Shown here piece after piece: positions 25,459 through 33,646 of a stretch of 38,703 bases of DNA. The translations under genes were made by a program, and so were the position numbers. Location: assembly GCA_022711635.1 (NCBI GenBank), contig JAKLEQ010000005.1:1-38703 (forward strand), in the 5' to 3' direction. The number at the start of each line of letters is the position of its first letter. Positions within the stretch are counted from its first letter, which is position 1. Below the pieces are notes generated by a model, which made no database searches, was not told the DNA's origin, and saw only the letters and a list, made by a program, of their open reading frames with translations. This DNA comes from Methanoregula sp. (GTDB lineage: Archaea > Halobacteriota > Methanomicrobia > Methanomicrobiales > Methanospirillaceae).

Positions 25459-26205
25459 TCACGATGAGCCGGTGCACTGCCACACCGCGGCCATGGATTT
25501 TTCCGGTATCGTAATCCGGTGCTTCTCCAGCTCACCGGCGCACCAGACCATGATGTCGACCGGCTCCCCGCGGCGGTACCGCCGGCTCTGGCGGGCATAC
25601 ATCTCCCGGTCATGCCGGAGGCCCTCGACGGAGAAGTATTCGTGCAGGGTCTCGAGAAACGCGATCTGCTGCGTGAGGAATGCATGTTCGTATTCGAGAA
25701 TCCCGCGGGCAAGAGTCTGGACCTCGCTCTCCGGTATCCCCCGGTCATATTCGCCGTGCTCGCCCCGTCGTGCAAACTGCTGCCACCTGACCTCTCCCGC
25801 CGCACCGTGCACCGGGCGGTGCATGTACGGGTAGATACGGCAGACCGAGAATCTCTGTTCGTAGATCCGGCACCGGGTCCCGTCCAGGAACCAGCAGGAT
25901 CCCGCCGGATCGTCCTTCATCCTCACCGCGTATCCCGAGACGTAGAGCATCCCCGCCGGGTCGCAGAACTCCGGGCCGGGAGCGGGTTCGAGAGCCTGGG
26001 GATCGATCTCCCGCGCAACCGCCACATCCCGGTCGAGCAGGAAGATATGGTCATTGATCCTGCGCGTGCAGCACCTGCCGCACCGCGTGCAGCGGAACCC
26101 GTATCCCCGGATCATGGCTTCGAGATCTCCCGGGGAGCAGGCAAAGAGGCGGTTGCGCTCCTGGATGAGGGCGATAATGCGGCAGGGAAGGGAGATATCG
26201 GGCAT
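25459..26205 (-). CDS. YkgJ-type CxxCxxCC cysteine-cluster protein
   Basis: A 248-residue protein of the zinc/iron-chelating Cys-cluster family. The signature C39-x2-C42-x2-C45-C46 (CTRCGRCC) is followed by DPAGSCWFLDGTRCRIYEQRFSVCRIYPY, which supplies the remaining cysteines. Family members bind a metal or Fe-S cluster, but their function is unknown. The C-terminal 100 residues are helical with a run of charged residues. AGGTGA with 6-nt spacing before the ATG at 26205 makes the start firm. It is 102 bp downstream of the KamA-type gene on the same strand and may be part of that operon, which would be a hint to a metal- or cluster-related helper role (inference). Confidence 0.9.
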   Translation of the reverse strand: MPDISLPCRIIALIQERNRLFACSPGDLEAMIRGYGFRCTRCGRCCTRRINDHIFLLDRDVAVAREIDPQALEPAPGPEFCDPAGMLYVSGYAVRMKDDPAGSCWFLDGTRCRIYEQRFSVCRIYPYMHRPVHGAAGEVRWQQFARRGEHGEYDRGIPESEVQTLARGILEYEHAFLTQQIAFLETLHEYFSVEGLRHDREMYARQSRRYRRGEPVDIMVWCAGELEKHRITIPEKSMAAVWQCTGSS

Positions 26206-26307
26206 CGTCGTTCACCTGCCCGCGTGGCGCCGTGGGGGCTGAGGGGATCTCCGTCGATCCCCGGATCTGCCGGGAGGGCCTGAGGGCACGATCACGGGTA
26301 TCCCCCC

Positions 26308-27456
26308 TCAGAACAGCCAGTGCATCTTCGGTATCCCGAACGGCAGCAGGGTATCCCCTGCGTGGACCGCGTGGTGCCGGTAATCATCGAACCACCGCGC
26401 CAGCGGATTGCTCGGAAAGACCAGCATCTTCCCGATGTCGGCCGTATCTGCAGCTTGGTGGTACCGCATAAAGACGTGATTCGCCGTCTTCCCGACAATC
26501 TCGATCTTGCCGGTCGCGTGCGACATGACAAACCTTGCCCGTTTGGCAAGGCCGGAACAGGCCTGCCAGGCATGCTGGATGATCTCGTACGACCGCTCGA
26601 CCGGGGTCTGGAAGAACCGGTTGCCCATCGATGGCCGGCACTGGAAGACATAGTAGGGGGAGACGCCGGCGAACGAGAGTTTACGGAAGAGCTGGGTAAA
26701 GACCGCCGGGTCGCTGTTGACCTCGTTTAAGACCGGCGTCTGGTTGACGACGATCACTCCCGCCCGCTGGAGCTGTTCGACTGCCTGCATCGAGACGTCT
26801 GTCATCTCCTTCGGATGGTTGTAATGTGCCATGAGGTAGATTCGCTTCGCAGGCGTACTGTACCGGGCGAGGACATCCGCAAGGGAAGGATCGTTGAGGA
26901 TCCGGTACGGGTTGTAGGCCGGCATCTTGCTGCCGATCCGGATGATGTTGACGTGGTCGATCTCCCTAAGCTCCTTCAGGACTGCCTCCAGCCGTCTCGT
27001 CTCCAGCGTGAGCGGGTCCCCTCCCGTCAGGAGGACGTTGGTGATTTCGGGGTGGGAATGGATGTACTCGAGTCCGGCAGAAACGTCCCTGATCGTCTCG
27101 CGTTCGCAGCCGATAAAAAGGCGTTTCCGGAAGCAGAACCGGCAGATCCCGCCGCAGACATCGGAGAGGAGAAGCAGGCCGGTCTGGTCATACTTATGCT
27201 GGAGGCCGGGGAGTTTGGTAAAATTGTTCTCGCAGGAAGGGTCCGGGCATCCCCCGCCCTTGAGCTCGCGGGGATCGGGGACCACGATCCGCCGGAGGGG
27301 GTCGTGCAGGTTTTTCCAGTCGATCAGCGACAGGTAGTATTCGTTTGCACGGAAGGGAAAGGTCTTTGTGACCAGCTCCATCTCCTCCCGTTCTTTCGGC
27401 ATGAGCCCGACAAGGTTGTCGAGTTCGTCAATGGAATGCAAATACCGTGGATTCAT
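26308..27456 (-). CDS. KamA-family radical SAM aminomutase (substrate probably not lysine)
   Basis: A 382-residue radical SAM/PLP enzyme of the lysine 2,3-aminomutase family. C101-x3-C105-x2-C108 (CGGICRFC) binds the [4Fe-4S] cluster; VLLTGGDPLT, HYNHPKEMT and PYYVFQCRPSMG follow the family order; K317 (SHATGK) is the likely PLP lysine. Lysine aminomutase has an aspartate after QC in that block (Asp293 of the clostridial enzyme) to hold the lysine side chain; here R274 stands there, and the second aspartate is also missing. Glutamate 2,3-aminomutase is known to carry a basic residue at this place. No ablB acetyltransferase is adjacent. GAGGTG precedes the ATG at 27456. Confidence 0.88.
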   Translation of the reverse strand: MNPRYLHSIDELDNLVGLMPKEREEMELVTKTFPFRANEYYLSLIDWKNLHDPLRRIVVPDPRELKGGGCPDPSCENNFTKLPGLQHKYDQTGLLLLSDVCGGICRFCFRKRLFIGCERETIRDVSAGLEYIHSHPEITNVLLTGGDPLTLETRRLEAVLKELREIDHVNIIRIGSKMPAYNPYRILNDPSLADVLARYSTPAKRIYLMAHYNHPKEMTDVSMQAVEQLQRAGVIVVNQTPVLNEVNSDPAVFTQLFRKLSFAGVSPYYVFQCRPSMGNRFFQTPVERSYEIIQHAWQACSGLAKRARFVMSHATGKIEIVGKTANHVFMRYHQAADTADIGKMLVFPSNPLARWFDDYRHHAVHAGDTLLPFGIPKMHWLF

Positions 27457-27759
27457 GGGTACACCTCGTTGTGGGGTATTCCTGCCCGTTACGGTGGGAC
27501 AGGTGGGTGCTGCACAAGGTTGGATGAAATACAGGTGATAGTATGCTGTGGCTGCAGCACCCGGCAAACGTTTCTTTAGGGCTTATGTTTTAAACCCTTT
27601 TTGATCCGGGACACTATAGGAAAGCCCGGTTCCCGGACCGGGGGATCTCTTTCGGAACCGGGGATTTCCCAACGATGCGATCACAATGATTTTTTACATT
27701 CCGGGGAAATTTTATTGTACAAGGTACCGATCAATCCCCGCAACAAGTCCGGATACACC
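27457..27759. other. 303-bp divergent intergenic region
   Basis: It holds the promoters of the aminomutase gene (TTTAAAACATA on the minus strand near 27585-27595, implying a leader of about 100 nt) and of the small membrane protein (AATTTTATTG near 27708-27717). No gene is seen inside. Confidence 0.4.
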
Positions 27760-28143
27760 ATGCAGACGACAAAACGCCGCAACCGGTCCCCCCTGGTCCG
27801 GCTGCTCACTTCCCTTGCATCAGACATCGGCCTCGCAATTACCATCACCCTGGTCCTTCTGGCCGTCTACCTGATCGACACCGTTACTCCCCTGGGAGAA
27901 CCGGTCTGGCTCCTCTATTTCATTCCCCTCGTCCTGTCGTTCTGGTCGGAACGGTACTATGCCATTCCGACGGTCTGCATCGTTACCCTGCTCTTCCTGG
28001 TCGGCGGGTTTCTCGTCTCCCCGCAGGGAATTGCGATCCCCCATGCGATCCTTCTCCGGTCTGCATTCTTCCTTGTTTTCATCATCGTATCCCTAACGCT
28101 CTGGGCGATACGCAGGCGACAGCTGCGGGAAGACCGGTTGTAG
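27760..28143 (+). CDS. Orphan three-to-four-helix membrane sensor module
   Basis: A 127-residue membrane protein with hydrophobic helices at about 22-42, 52-66, 70-92 and 98-118. The text VWLLYFIPLVLSFWSERY and the following GGFLVSPQGIAIPHAILLRS match the membrane input domain found at the N-terminus of many PAS histidine kinases in methanogens and bacteria, but here the protein stops right after the last helix (WAIRRRQLREDRL) with no kinase. It may be a remnant of a truncated kinase or a free-standing partner protein. The ATG at 27760 has a TATA box about 45 bp upstream but no good Shine-Dalgarno. Confidence 0.75.
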   Translation: MQTTKRRNRSPLVRLLTSLASDIGLAITITLVLLAVYLIDTVTPLGEPVWLLYFIPLVLSFWSERYYAIPTVCIVTLLFLVGGFLVSPQGIAIPHAILLRSAFFLVFIIVSLTLWAIRRRQLREDRL

Positions 28144-28370
28144 CGGCCAGGGACAACGTGCGTACACCGCCCCCGATACACAAAATCGTCCATCCCGGCC
28201 AAAAACATCGTATCCCCGGAACCCTGTTCACCATCTCCCCCCCGAAAGAGGAACAGAAGATTCTGCGATTACCGTGAGCGCTTGAGAAATAGTTCGACCC
28301 CCTGTTTTTCGCATACCTTATGAACCCATCCTGAAAATGCGGGGGATCTTTCAGGTATGATGGGGGATGT

Positions 28371-28877
28371 TCAGGTATCCCCGGGTATCGGTTCCTCTGT
28401 CGCCTCGTTCGTCTCCTCCCAAAGCCACACCATCCGGTCGAGGAACCAGAGTTTCCCGGCATAGACGAGTGCCATACCAAACATGGCTGGCCAAAAGTCG
28501 AACGCAAAAACCCCCCAGAAGACAAACAGCATGCCGGTACCGGAGACGAGGGAAAGGATGATCGGGACGGTCCGGTGGTGAACCGGTATGGCCACGACAT
28601 CCCGGTTCAGCCAGACCCGTTCTCCGAGCACTGCCTTCGATGCCCAGTGATCGAACGACGCCGGTGGCGGAAAGATGCGGGGATTGTACCATGTCCAGAG
28701 GAGGGCAAGAGCAACCGGGACAAGGGCGTACCAATGCAGCCAGAGCCGGCTCCAGAACGCGAGGACAAGGATGGGCAGCACGGTCGTGCGCAGGATCACG
28801 CTCCACGGGTTGGCATGGCGCAGCCACGTTGTGTCGTCGAGCGAAAAGGCCCGGGCAATCGTCCGCTCCAGGGTCAT
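28371..28877 (-). CDS. DUF6653-like membrane protein
   Basis: A 168-residue membrane protein of a family I recall as DUF6653 (name from memory). It opens MTLERTIARAFSLDDTTW, continues RHANPWSVILR, then helices rich in L, V and W (about 30-63), the conserved block ERVWLNRDVVAIPVHHRTVP, and two more helices ending KLWFLDRMVWLWEE. Four hydrophobic segments are likely. Function is unknown. The ATG at 28877 was preferred to 28892 because a TATA-like TACTATTAAG (28901-28910 on this strand) predicts transcription starting just before it. It converges with the sensor-module gene. Confidence 0.85.
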   Translation of the reverse strand: MTLERTIARAFSLDDTTWLRHANPWSVILRTTVLPILVLAFWSRLWLHWYALVPVALALLWTWYNPRIFPPPASFDHWASKAVLGERVWLNRDVVAIPVHHRTVPIILSLVSGTGMLFVFWGVFAFDFWPAMFGMALVYAGKLWFLDRMVWLWEETNEATEEPIPGDT

Positions 28878-28956
28878 TGAGTACCGGTGCATTTTATTCG
28901 CTTAATAGTATCATGGTAGGAAGACGGCATCGTCGGCAACGGTAAGCCACAAGACA

Positions 28957-29124
28957 TCACGCAGGGTATGCCATGCCCTGCTGGACCGCCCATTGCGTCT
29001 CCGACGGCCCGGGGGGACCGGGATCGGCGCGATTACCGTAACCGGAATCTTCGACCTGGTCGGGGTAGCCCGCCGGGATGGACCGGCCGGCAGCCATTCT
29101 CTCCTTCATCCCCGCCGGCGTCAT
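28957..29124 (-). CDS. Possible small Gly/Pro-rich protein (55 aa)
   Basis: A short frame starting MTPAGMKERMAAGRSIP and continuing with Gly, Pro, Asp and Tyr, ending AVQQGMAYPA. AGGA lies 5 nt before the ATG and third codon positions are mostly G or C like the neighbours, which is why it is listed. It has no domain, helix or cysteine. It may equally be a chance frame in GC-rich DNA. Confidence 0.3.
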   Translation of the reverse strand: MTPAGMKERMAAGRSIPAGYPDQVEDSGYGNRADPGPPGPSETQWAVQQGMAYPA

Positions 29125-29235
29125 CGTATCCTGACCGGGCTCTCCGCTGGCGGACTCTCCCCGTTCACCCGCAAATCCTGGTGGGGATCGGTCTCCCGAT
29201 GATGGGATTTCCCCAATTTCCCGGACCAAAAAAGG

Positions 29236-29242
29236 TTTTATT
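29236..29242 (+). promoter_or_regulatory. TATA box giving a leaderless antiporter mRNA
   Basis: TTTTATT is centred 25 nt before the ATG at 29264, so transcription should start at or next to the start codon. Confidence 0.5.
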
Positions 29243-29263
29243 GTCTCTTTCCCATGAGATACG

Positions 29264-30478
29264 ATGGAATCCCTTGCCACCTCGGTCGAGTTCCAGATGA
29301 GCCTGCTGCTGTTCGTCGCCCTCGGCGGCTACCTGATTGCATCGCGCATCAACCAGTCCGCGGTCATCGGCCTCATCCTCGTCGGCCTCCTTGTCGGCCC
29401 GAGTGTGCTGGGATGGATCACGTACACGGACTTTGTCAGGGCGCTTGCCCATCTCGGCGCGGTTATCCTCCTGTTCGTGATCGGATTCGAGTTCAACATC
29501 AGGGATATTATCCACCCGCGCAACTTTGCCATCGCCCTTCTCGGGGTCATCATCCCCTGGGTTGGCGGGTGGTGGCTTGCAACCGGGTTCGGGTTCGATT
29601 CTGCCAGTGCGATCTTTGTCGGTACTGCCTGTACGGCAACGAGCATCGCGATCACGGCCAATGTCCTGAAAGAACTGGGCAAGCTCCAGACGGAGGCCGC
29701 CAAGGCAATCATCGGCGCAGCCGTCATCGATGACGTCCTTGCCCTGCTGGCCCTCGCAATCAGCACGGATGTGGTGGGGGGATCGTTCTCGTATATCAGC
29801 GTCGCCATCGTAACCGTCAAGGCGGTATCCTTCATCGTGATCGCCGCAGCAATCGGGATTTTCGGGGTCAGCCGGTTCCTCGTGAGACTGGATGCGACAC
29901 CGTTTGTCCGGAAGTACCCGGAGTTTATCTTCATCTTCGCGATGATGCTCGCGTTCCTCTACGCGATGGGTGCGGAAGCGGTCGGGCTCTCGGCGATTGT
30001 GGGGGCGTTCATTGCCGGTGTCTCGTTCAAGGATGTCGAACTGCACCAGAGCAGGAGCCTCAAGGAGGGCGCCGAGTACCTGCAGATCATCTTTGCCGCG
30101 ATCTTCTTCGTCTCGCTCGGGATCATCGCCGACCTCCACGCGGTCACATCCGAAATCCTGTTCTTCCTCCTGGCCCTCACCCTCGTTGCGATCGTCACCA
30201 AGGTGATCGGCTGCGGGGTCCCGGCGAAACTCGCCGGCCTGTGCACGAAGGATTCGCTCATCGTGGGTTTCGGGATGGCGCCGAGGGGGGAAGTGGCGAT
30301 GATCGTCGCCCTCATCGGGCTTGAGGCGGGAGTCATCGACCAGGGGATCTACGTTGCCCTCGTGCTCATGAGCCTGCTGACAACGATTATCACCCCGATC
30401 GTCTACCGGAACTGGTTCTACCGGGGGGAATACTGCACGTACGATGCTTCCGCAACGTGTTCCGATGCGGGGAAGTAA
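29264..30478 (+). CDS. CPA2-family cation:proton antiporter
   Basis: A 404-residue membrane carrier with about twelve helices that exchanges Na+ or K+ for H+. The CPA2 core is clear: GLILVGLLVGPSVLG in helix 2, TACTATSIAI (121-130) and the paired aspartates D156-D157 in GAAVIDDVLAL that carry ion and proton. There is no C-terminal TrkA-N nucleotide-binding domain, so it belongs with the short NapA/archaeal type rather than KefB. The last ~20 residues are polar with two cysteines. The message looks leaderless. It converges with the Usp gene and may share stress functions with it, but they are on opposite strands. Confidence 0.95.
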   Translation: MESLATSVEFQMSLLLFVALGGYLIASRINQSAVIGLILVGLLVGPSVLGWITYTDFVRALAHLGAVILLFVIGFEFNIRDIIHPRNFAIALLGVIIPWVGGWWLATGFGFDSASAIFVGTACTATSIAITANVLKELGKLQTEAAKAIIGAAVIDDVLALLALAISTDVVGGSFSYISVAIVTVKAVSFIVIAAAIGIFGVSRFLVRLDATPFVRKYPEFIFIFAMMLAFLYAMGAEAVGLSAIVGAFIAGVSFKDVELHQSRSLKEGAEYLQIIFAAIFFVSLGIIADLHAVTSEILFFLLALTLVAIVTKVIGCGVPAKLAGLCTKDSLIVGFGMAPRGEVAMIVALIGLEAGVIDQGIYVALVLMSLLTTIITPIVYRNWFYRGEYCTYDASATCSDAGK

Positions 30479-30682
30479 CCGGTGTTCCTGGTCCCTTCCC
30501 TGAAGGTATCCTGCATTTCCCCGCACCTTCCCTGCCGCCGTCCTCGCGGGGGATGCGTACCCTCACGCCCGGCCCTCCCGGGAGGACCCGGGGAAGGGGC
30601 TTCGCCTGCGCCATCCCTCATCCTCCATCCCTCATCCTGAGACCACCAGGTGACCGGAGTGCCGCATCCCCAACACGGTGGT

Positions 30683-31570
30683 TCAGGAATCGGGGGATAG
30701 ACCGGTCCGGATCACGAGGATGGGCCTGCGTGTCCTCCGCACGATGGTAAAGGTCGTGCTCCCGAGCAGCATCTCCCGGACCCGGCCGGTCCCGAACGCG
30801 CTGATCGCGATTAAGGATACGTCATCCTCTTCTGCGACCGCGAGCGCCATCTCGGTGGGGTCGCCGACGCGGACGCGGATTGTTGCCGGGATCCCGGATG
30901 CCCCGCACTCCTCTTTCATGGCGGTAAGCTTCATCTTCGCATCCAGGACAGCCGTTTCGATCTCCTCCTTCGATTCTCCCTTGTCAACGACGTTGAGGAG
31001 GATCATCTCATCGATCCCGGGGATGGATCGCACAAAGGAAAACGTATCCTCCGCCGGTCGGGAGAAATCGGTCGGGACCAGTACTCTGGAGAAGAGCGGC
31101 GTATCAGGCGGGCAGGCCGGTCCCGCCCCCTCACCCGGCGCCGGGCGGAAGTGCAGGACAAGCACGCTTGTCCCCGCGTGCCGGAGAACCGAGGACGAGA
31201 CACTGCCGAGCAGCAGTTCCTGGATCGGGTTGATGCCCCGCGCCCCCATGACAATCAGGGATACGGAATGGGCCTCCGCTGCATCGAGAATCGCCTGCGG
31301 GACCGTTCCCTGGGTGATTACGTTCACGATCACGTCGACGGAGATATAGACGGTCAGGCCGAGACGCTCGAGCGCCTCCTTCTTCTCGGCCATGCGGAGC
31401 TTTGCGTTCTCGATGTACGGTTCGTGCGTCCATCCCAGTTTCGATGGGTGCGTGGCATCCACGACATGGATGAGCACGACGTCACGAACGCCGGGGATCT
31501 CCCCGATGCAGTCGAAGATCTTCTGGGAGTACGCGGAGAAATCAAGGGCGACCAGTATCTTTTCGAACAT
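30683..31570 (-). CDS. Tandem UspA universal stress protein
   Basis: A 295-residue protein of two Usp domains in a row (about 1-140 and 160-295). The first has the full ATP-binding signature G109-x2-G112-x9-G122-S123 (GARGINPIQELLLGS). In the second the first glycine is replaced (SAFGTGRVREMLLGS), so it may bind nucleotide poorly. Each domain begins with the usual strand, EKILVALDFS and SRVLVPTDFS. The ATG at 31570 follows AGGTG by about 9 nt; ATG 31576 and GTG 31582 are closer and less likely. Usp proteins are cytosolic and help cells to survive energy or osmotic stress; the target here is unknown. Confidence 0.95.
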   Translation of the reverse strand: MFEKILVALDFSAYSQKIFDCIGEIPGVRDVVLIHVVDATHPSKLGWTHEPYIENAKLRMAEKKEALERLGLTVYISVDVIVNVITQGTVPQAILDAAEAHSVSLIVMGARGINPIQELLLGSVSSSVLRHAGTSVLVLHFRPAPGEGAGPACPPDTPLFSRVLVPTDFSRPAEDTFSFVRSIPGIDEMILLNVVDKGESKEEIETAVLDAKMKLTAMKEECGASGIPATIRVRVGDPTEMALAVAEEDDVSLIAISAFGTGRVREMLLGSTTFTIVRRTRRPILVIRTGLSPDS

Positions 31571-32098
31571 TTCCATCCCCACCTACCACTACTACTGCAG
31601 GCGGGTATAAAAAAGTCACATCTGCTGCAGGCAGGGGATTTCAGCCGGGCAGGAGGAGGAGGGCCCGGCCCCCCTGCGGGATCGCAGGGGAGGGTAGCCT
31701 GTGAGCATTATCCGGTATCCCCGACAATGGACCCGGGAAAAAACACGACACATCGACCTTCGTCGCCCCATTTTTTTGTTTTTATGATTTCGGGAATGAA
31801 CGGGGGTTTGGAGTCTTTTCCGGCACGAGGTATGGGACGATACCCGGTCCCGCAGGAAAAGGGTGCCGGTCAAAAGGGGATGCTGGTTGAAGAGACGCTG
31901 GTCAAAAAGGGAATGAGGATTGCTGGGGGAAGGCGGTTATCATGAGGAGATGCAGGTCACGCGGGGATGGTGGTAAAAAAAAGGGATATCGGTTGAGGAG
32001 ATCCCGGTAAAAAAAGGGGATGCAGTTTCCCGAGGGAATGCGGGTCTTTGAAAGAAGATGCAGGTTACAAGGAGATGCGGGGAAAAAGAGGATGCCGG
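31571..32098. other. 528-bp gap between the Usp gene and the 41-aa gene
   Basis: The first half holds nothing recognisable apart from a T-run at about 31770-31783. The second half is a degenerate tandem repeat. No frame looks like a protein. Confidence 0.45.
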
Positions 32099-32106
32099 TT
32101 AAAAGG
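31861..32106. repeat. Degenerate tandem repeat, core GGGATGCxGGTTAAAA
   Basis: About 14-15 diverged units of 15-21 bp follow one another, each a variant of GGGATGCNGGTT plus an A-rich or GAA-rich spacer (for example GGGATGCTGGTT near 31877, GGGATGCAGTT near 32017, GATGCCGGTTAAAA near 32091). The last unit supplies the TAA stop codon of the minus-strand 41-aa gene. No spacer of constant length or sequence diversity pattern suggests CRISPR. Confidence 0.7.
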
Positions 32107-32224
32107 GAGATAATCCTGCATTGATAATCGCGATCGCGATGATCATGCACAAGACAATGACCATGATGGTGAAGACCATGTCTTCGATCTCCCTCATCTT
32201 ATCCTGGTGGTCGATGGTTCCCAT
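32099..32224 (-). CDS. 41-aa single-helix membrane protein
   Basis: A small gene below usual length limits. The peptide begins MGTIDHQDKMREIEDM, a charged, probably cytosolic helix, followed by one transmembrane helix made of V, I, M, A, C and L (about 17-35) and a short end INAGLSPF. Support comes from the promoter: GTATAAATA lies 27-35 nt before the ATG in an AT-rich context, placing the transcription start within a few bases of the start codon. No other frame competes here. Single-helix proteins of this size often modulate a larger membrane complex, but the partner is unknown. Its 3' end is embedded in the tandem repeat. Confidence 0.7.
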   Translation of the reverse strand: MGTIDHQDKMREIEDMVFTIMVIVLCMIIAIAIINAGLSPF

Positions 32225-32747
32225 GCTTATCTCTCATATGCACGTAGTATTATTTATACATTTTTAAGTCATTAATAAAAAATGAAACCGTTTCATGTGA
32301 AATTCCGGTCAAATTGTGGGTAAATGGGGCCATGCGCGCCGAACGCCCACCATCATCCTGCAGCCGGTATCCCCGTTCCCGGTCTTTCCGGTGCGAACGC
32401 GGATCGGTTTCTACCAAGGGTCCCGGCAGGCCGGCAGGACGCTGCGGGATCCCGCCTGCTGGTACCATCCAAAACGTTCCATTTCCGCCCCAGGATGCAC
32501 GGCAGCCATCCATCAATGCAAAACTCCTGACGATACGGTGACCGTCGCGGTGCGGAGGCCGGCTGGTACCCGGCAGTGGGCAAACTCCCGATCCAGCGGC
32601 TCACCTGCCGGAATAGTCCGGCGGCGTTTTCCGGCACCCCGGTAACCGCCTCCCCGCGGCCACGTACAGTTTCACCGCGCCCACCGGCTCTTTATTAAAA
32701 CATCTCCCGGACTGTTGTACCGGAACGAAAAAGGAGTCGGACCGGCA
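32225..32747. other. 523-bp gap between the 41-aa gene and the nuclease gene
   Basis: The left 60 bases are the AT-rich promoter of the 41-aa gene. The right end has TTTATTAAAACA (32690-32701), a TATA box for the nuclease gene. The GC-rich middle has overlapping frames on both strands without domains. Confidence 0.45.
32251..32259 (-). promoter_or_regulatory. Strong TATA box of the 41-aa gene
   Basis: On the minus strand the sequence reads GTATAAATA, preceded by an A/T-rich stretch; spacing to the ATG at 32224 predicts a near-leaderless message. Confidence 0.55.
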
Positions 32748-33305
32748 TTGCCCGTGCACAACGATCCCGTACCAGGAACAACCTACCCCGTAACCTTCGA
32801 GACGATCGGCAGTACCGGGGAGCTTGAGTGCGTTGCGGAAGGATCCGTCTGGCAGAATTTCGAGAGGCTGGCAGGATTCATCTTCGAGAAGAATGACTTC
32901 CGGGTTGCCGTCAACACGGTCAAGACCCACCAGAAGAAACGGCGGCAGTACGATGTCATCGCGATAAAAGGCGACCGGACCGTCCTCGCGGAGTGCAAAC
33001 GGTGGTCGGGGAACCGCTACCGGTTGTCGGCGTTGAAGAGGGCTGTCGTGCAGCACAAGGAGAGGACGGCGTTTTACGAGACGATCACGAACGGGGATGC
33101 GGTCCCGGTCATCGTCACCCTCGTTGAAGAGGAGATCCGTATCTTCGACGGCGTCCCCCTCGTCCCCGTGCTGCGGCTCGACGCATTTCTCTGCGAGCTG
33201 GATACGTTTGCTGACGGCACCTTTCTCCGCACGTTCGAAGAGGAAGTGCCGTCGCCTGATGGGGTAGAGACGCCGTACGGCGAATGGTTCGCGACGGGCG
33301 GATGA
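32748..33305 (+). CDS. Mrr-like PD-(D/E)xK endonuclease
   Basis: A 185-residue nuclease-fold protein. E39 in the first helix (NFERLAGFIFEKNDF), D69 in QYDVIAIKGD and E82-x-K84 in VLAECKRW make the catalytic pattern of Mrr/RecB-like restriction endonucleases. There is no DNA-binding winged helix or partner methylase beside it, so it may be a repair nuclease, a restriction remnant or part of a defence set elsewhere. The TTG at 32748 was chosen since AAGGAG sits 11 nt upstream and the predicted transcription start (about 32719) lies after the other TTG at 32715; GTG 32754 is also possible. Start confidence is low, the domain call good. Confidence 0.78.
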   Translation: MPVHNDPVPGTTYPVTFETIGSTGELECVAEGSVWQNFERLAGFIFEKNDFRVAVNTVKTHQKKRRQYDVIAIKGDRTVLAECKRWSGNRYRLSALKRAVVQHKERTAFYETITNGDAVPVIVTLVEEEIRIFDGVPLVPVLRLDAFLCELDTFADGTFLRTFEEEVPSPDGVETPYGEWFATGG

Positions 33306-33646
33306 GCAGGGACGATTCCTACGTGGACCCCGTCCAGGGGGAAACGGGAGCACTTCATCCACCCGCCAGATATGGTGCAGCCAGCCCGCGGGGAAAGACC
33401 GATCGGGACATTCCCCTTCGGGACCCGTGAGGGGACGCACAACGACGCCTTTTTTCAGGACGCCCGTGAGATCCGCCACCAGCCGCCGTTTACCCTCCGG
33501 TACCATGATAAAAAAACCGCCATGGATCAGAAAGCCGCCATGGCAGGGGATGCTTCACGGGGGATATTTTTCAACAAAGAACAGGAGAACGACGGGCAGC
33601 TCCGGGGGATTTTCCGATAAAATTTTTCGCCGGCATCTGCCGGAGT
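33306..33646. other. 341-bp gap between convergent genes
   Basis: No gene is seen. Two close copies of AAxCCGCCATGG (near 33512-33533) and a G-rich palindromic stretch near 33560-33615 are present; nothing functional can be assigned. Confidence 0.4.

Larger units (their letters stand above)
28878..29263. other. 386-bp gap before the antiporter gene
   Basis: Apart from one possible small gene on the minus strand (28957-29124) and the promoter of the antiporter gene at its right end, nothing recognisable is present. Confidence 0.4.

Noticed and set aside
31861-32106. Repeat array considered as CRISPR
   Set aside because: Units are 15-21 bp, heavily diverged and without uniform spacers; no cas gene is in the window.
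32250-32637. Minus-strand frames upstream of the nuclease gene
   Set aside because: They run through the promoter of the 41-aa gene and have no domain or start signal.
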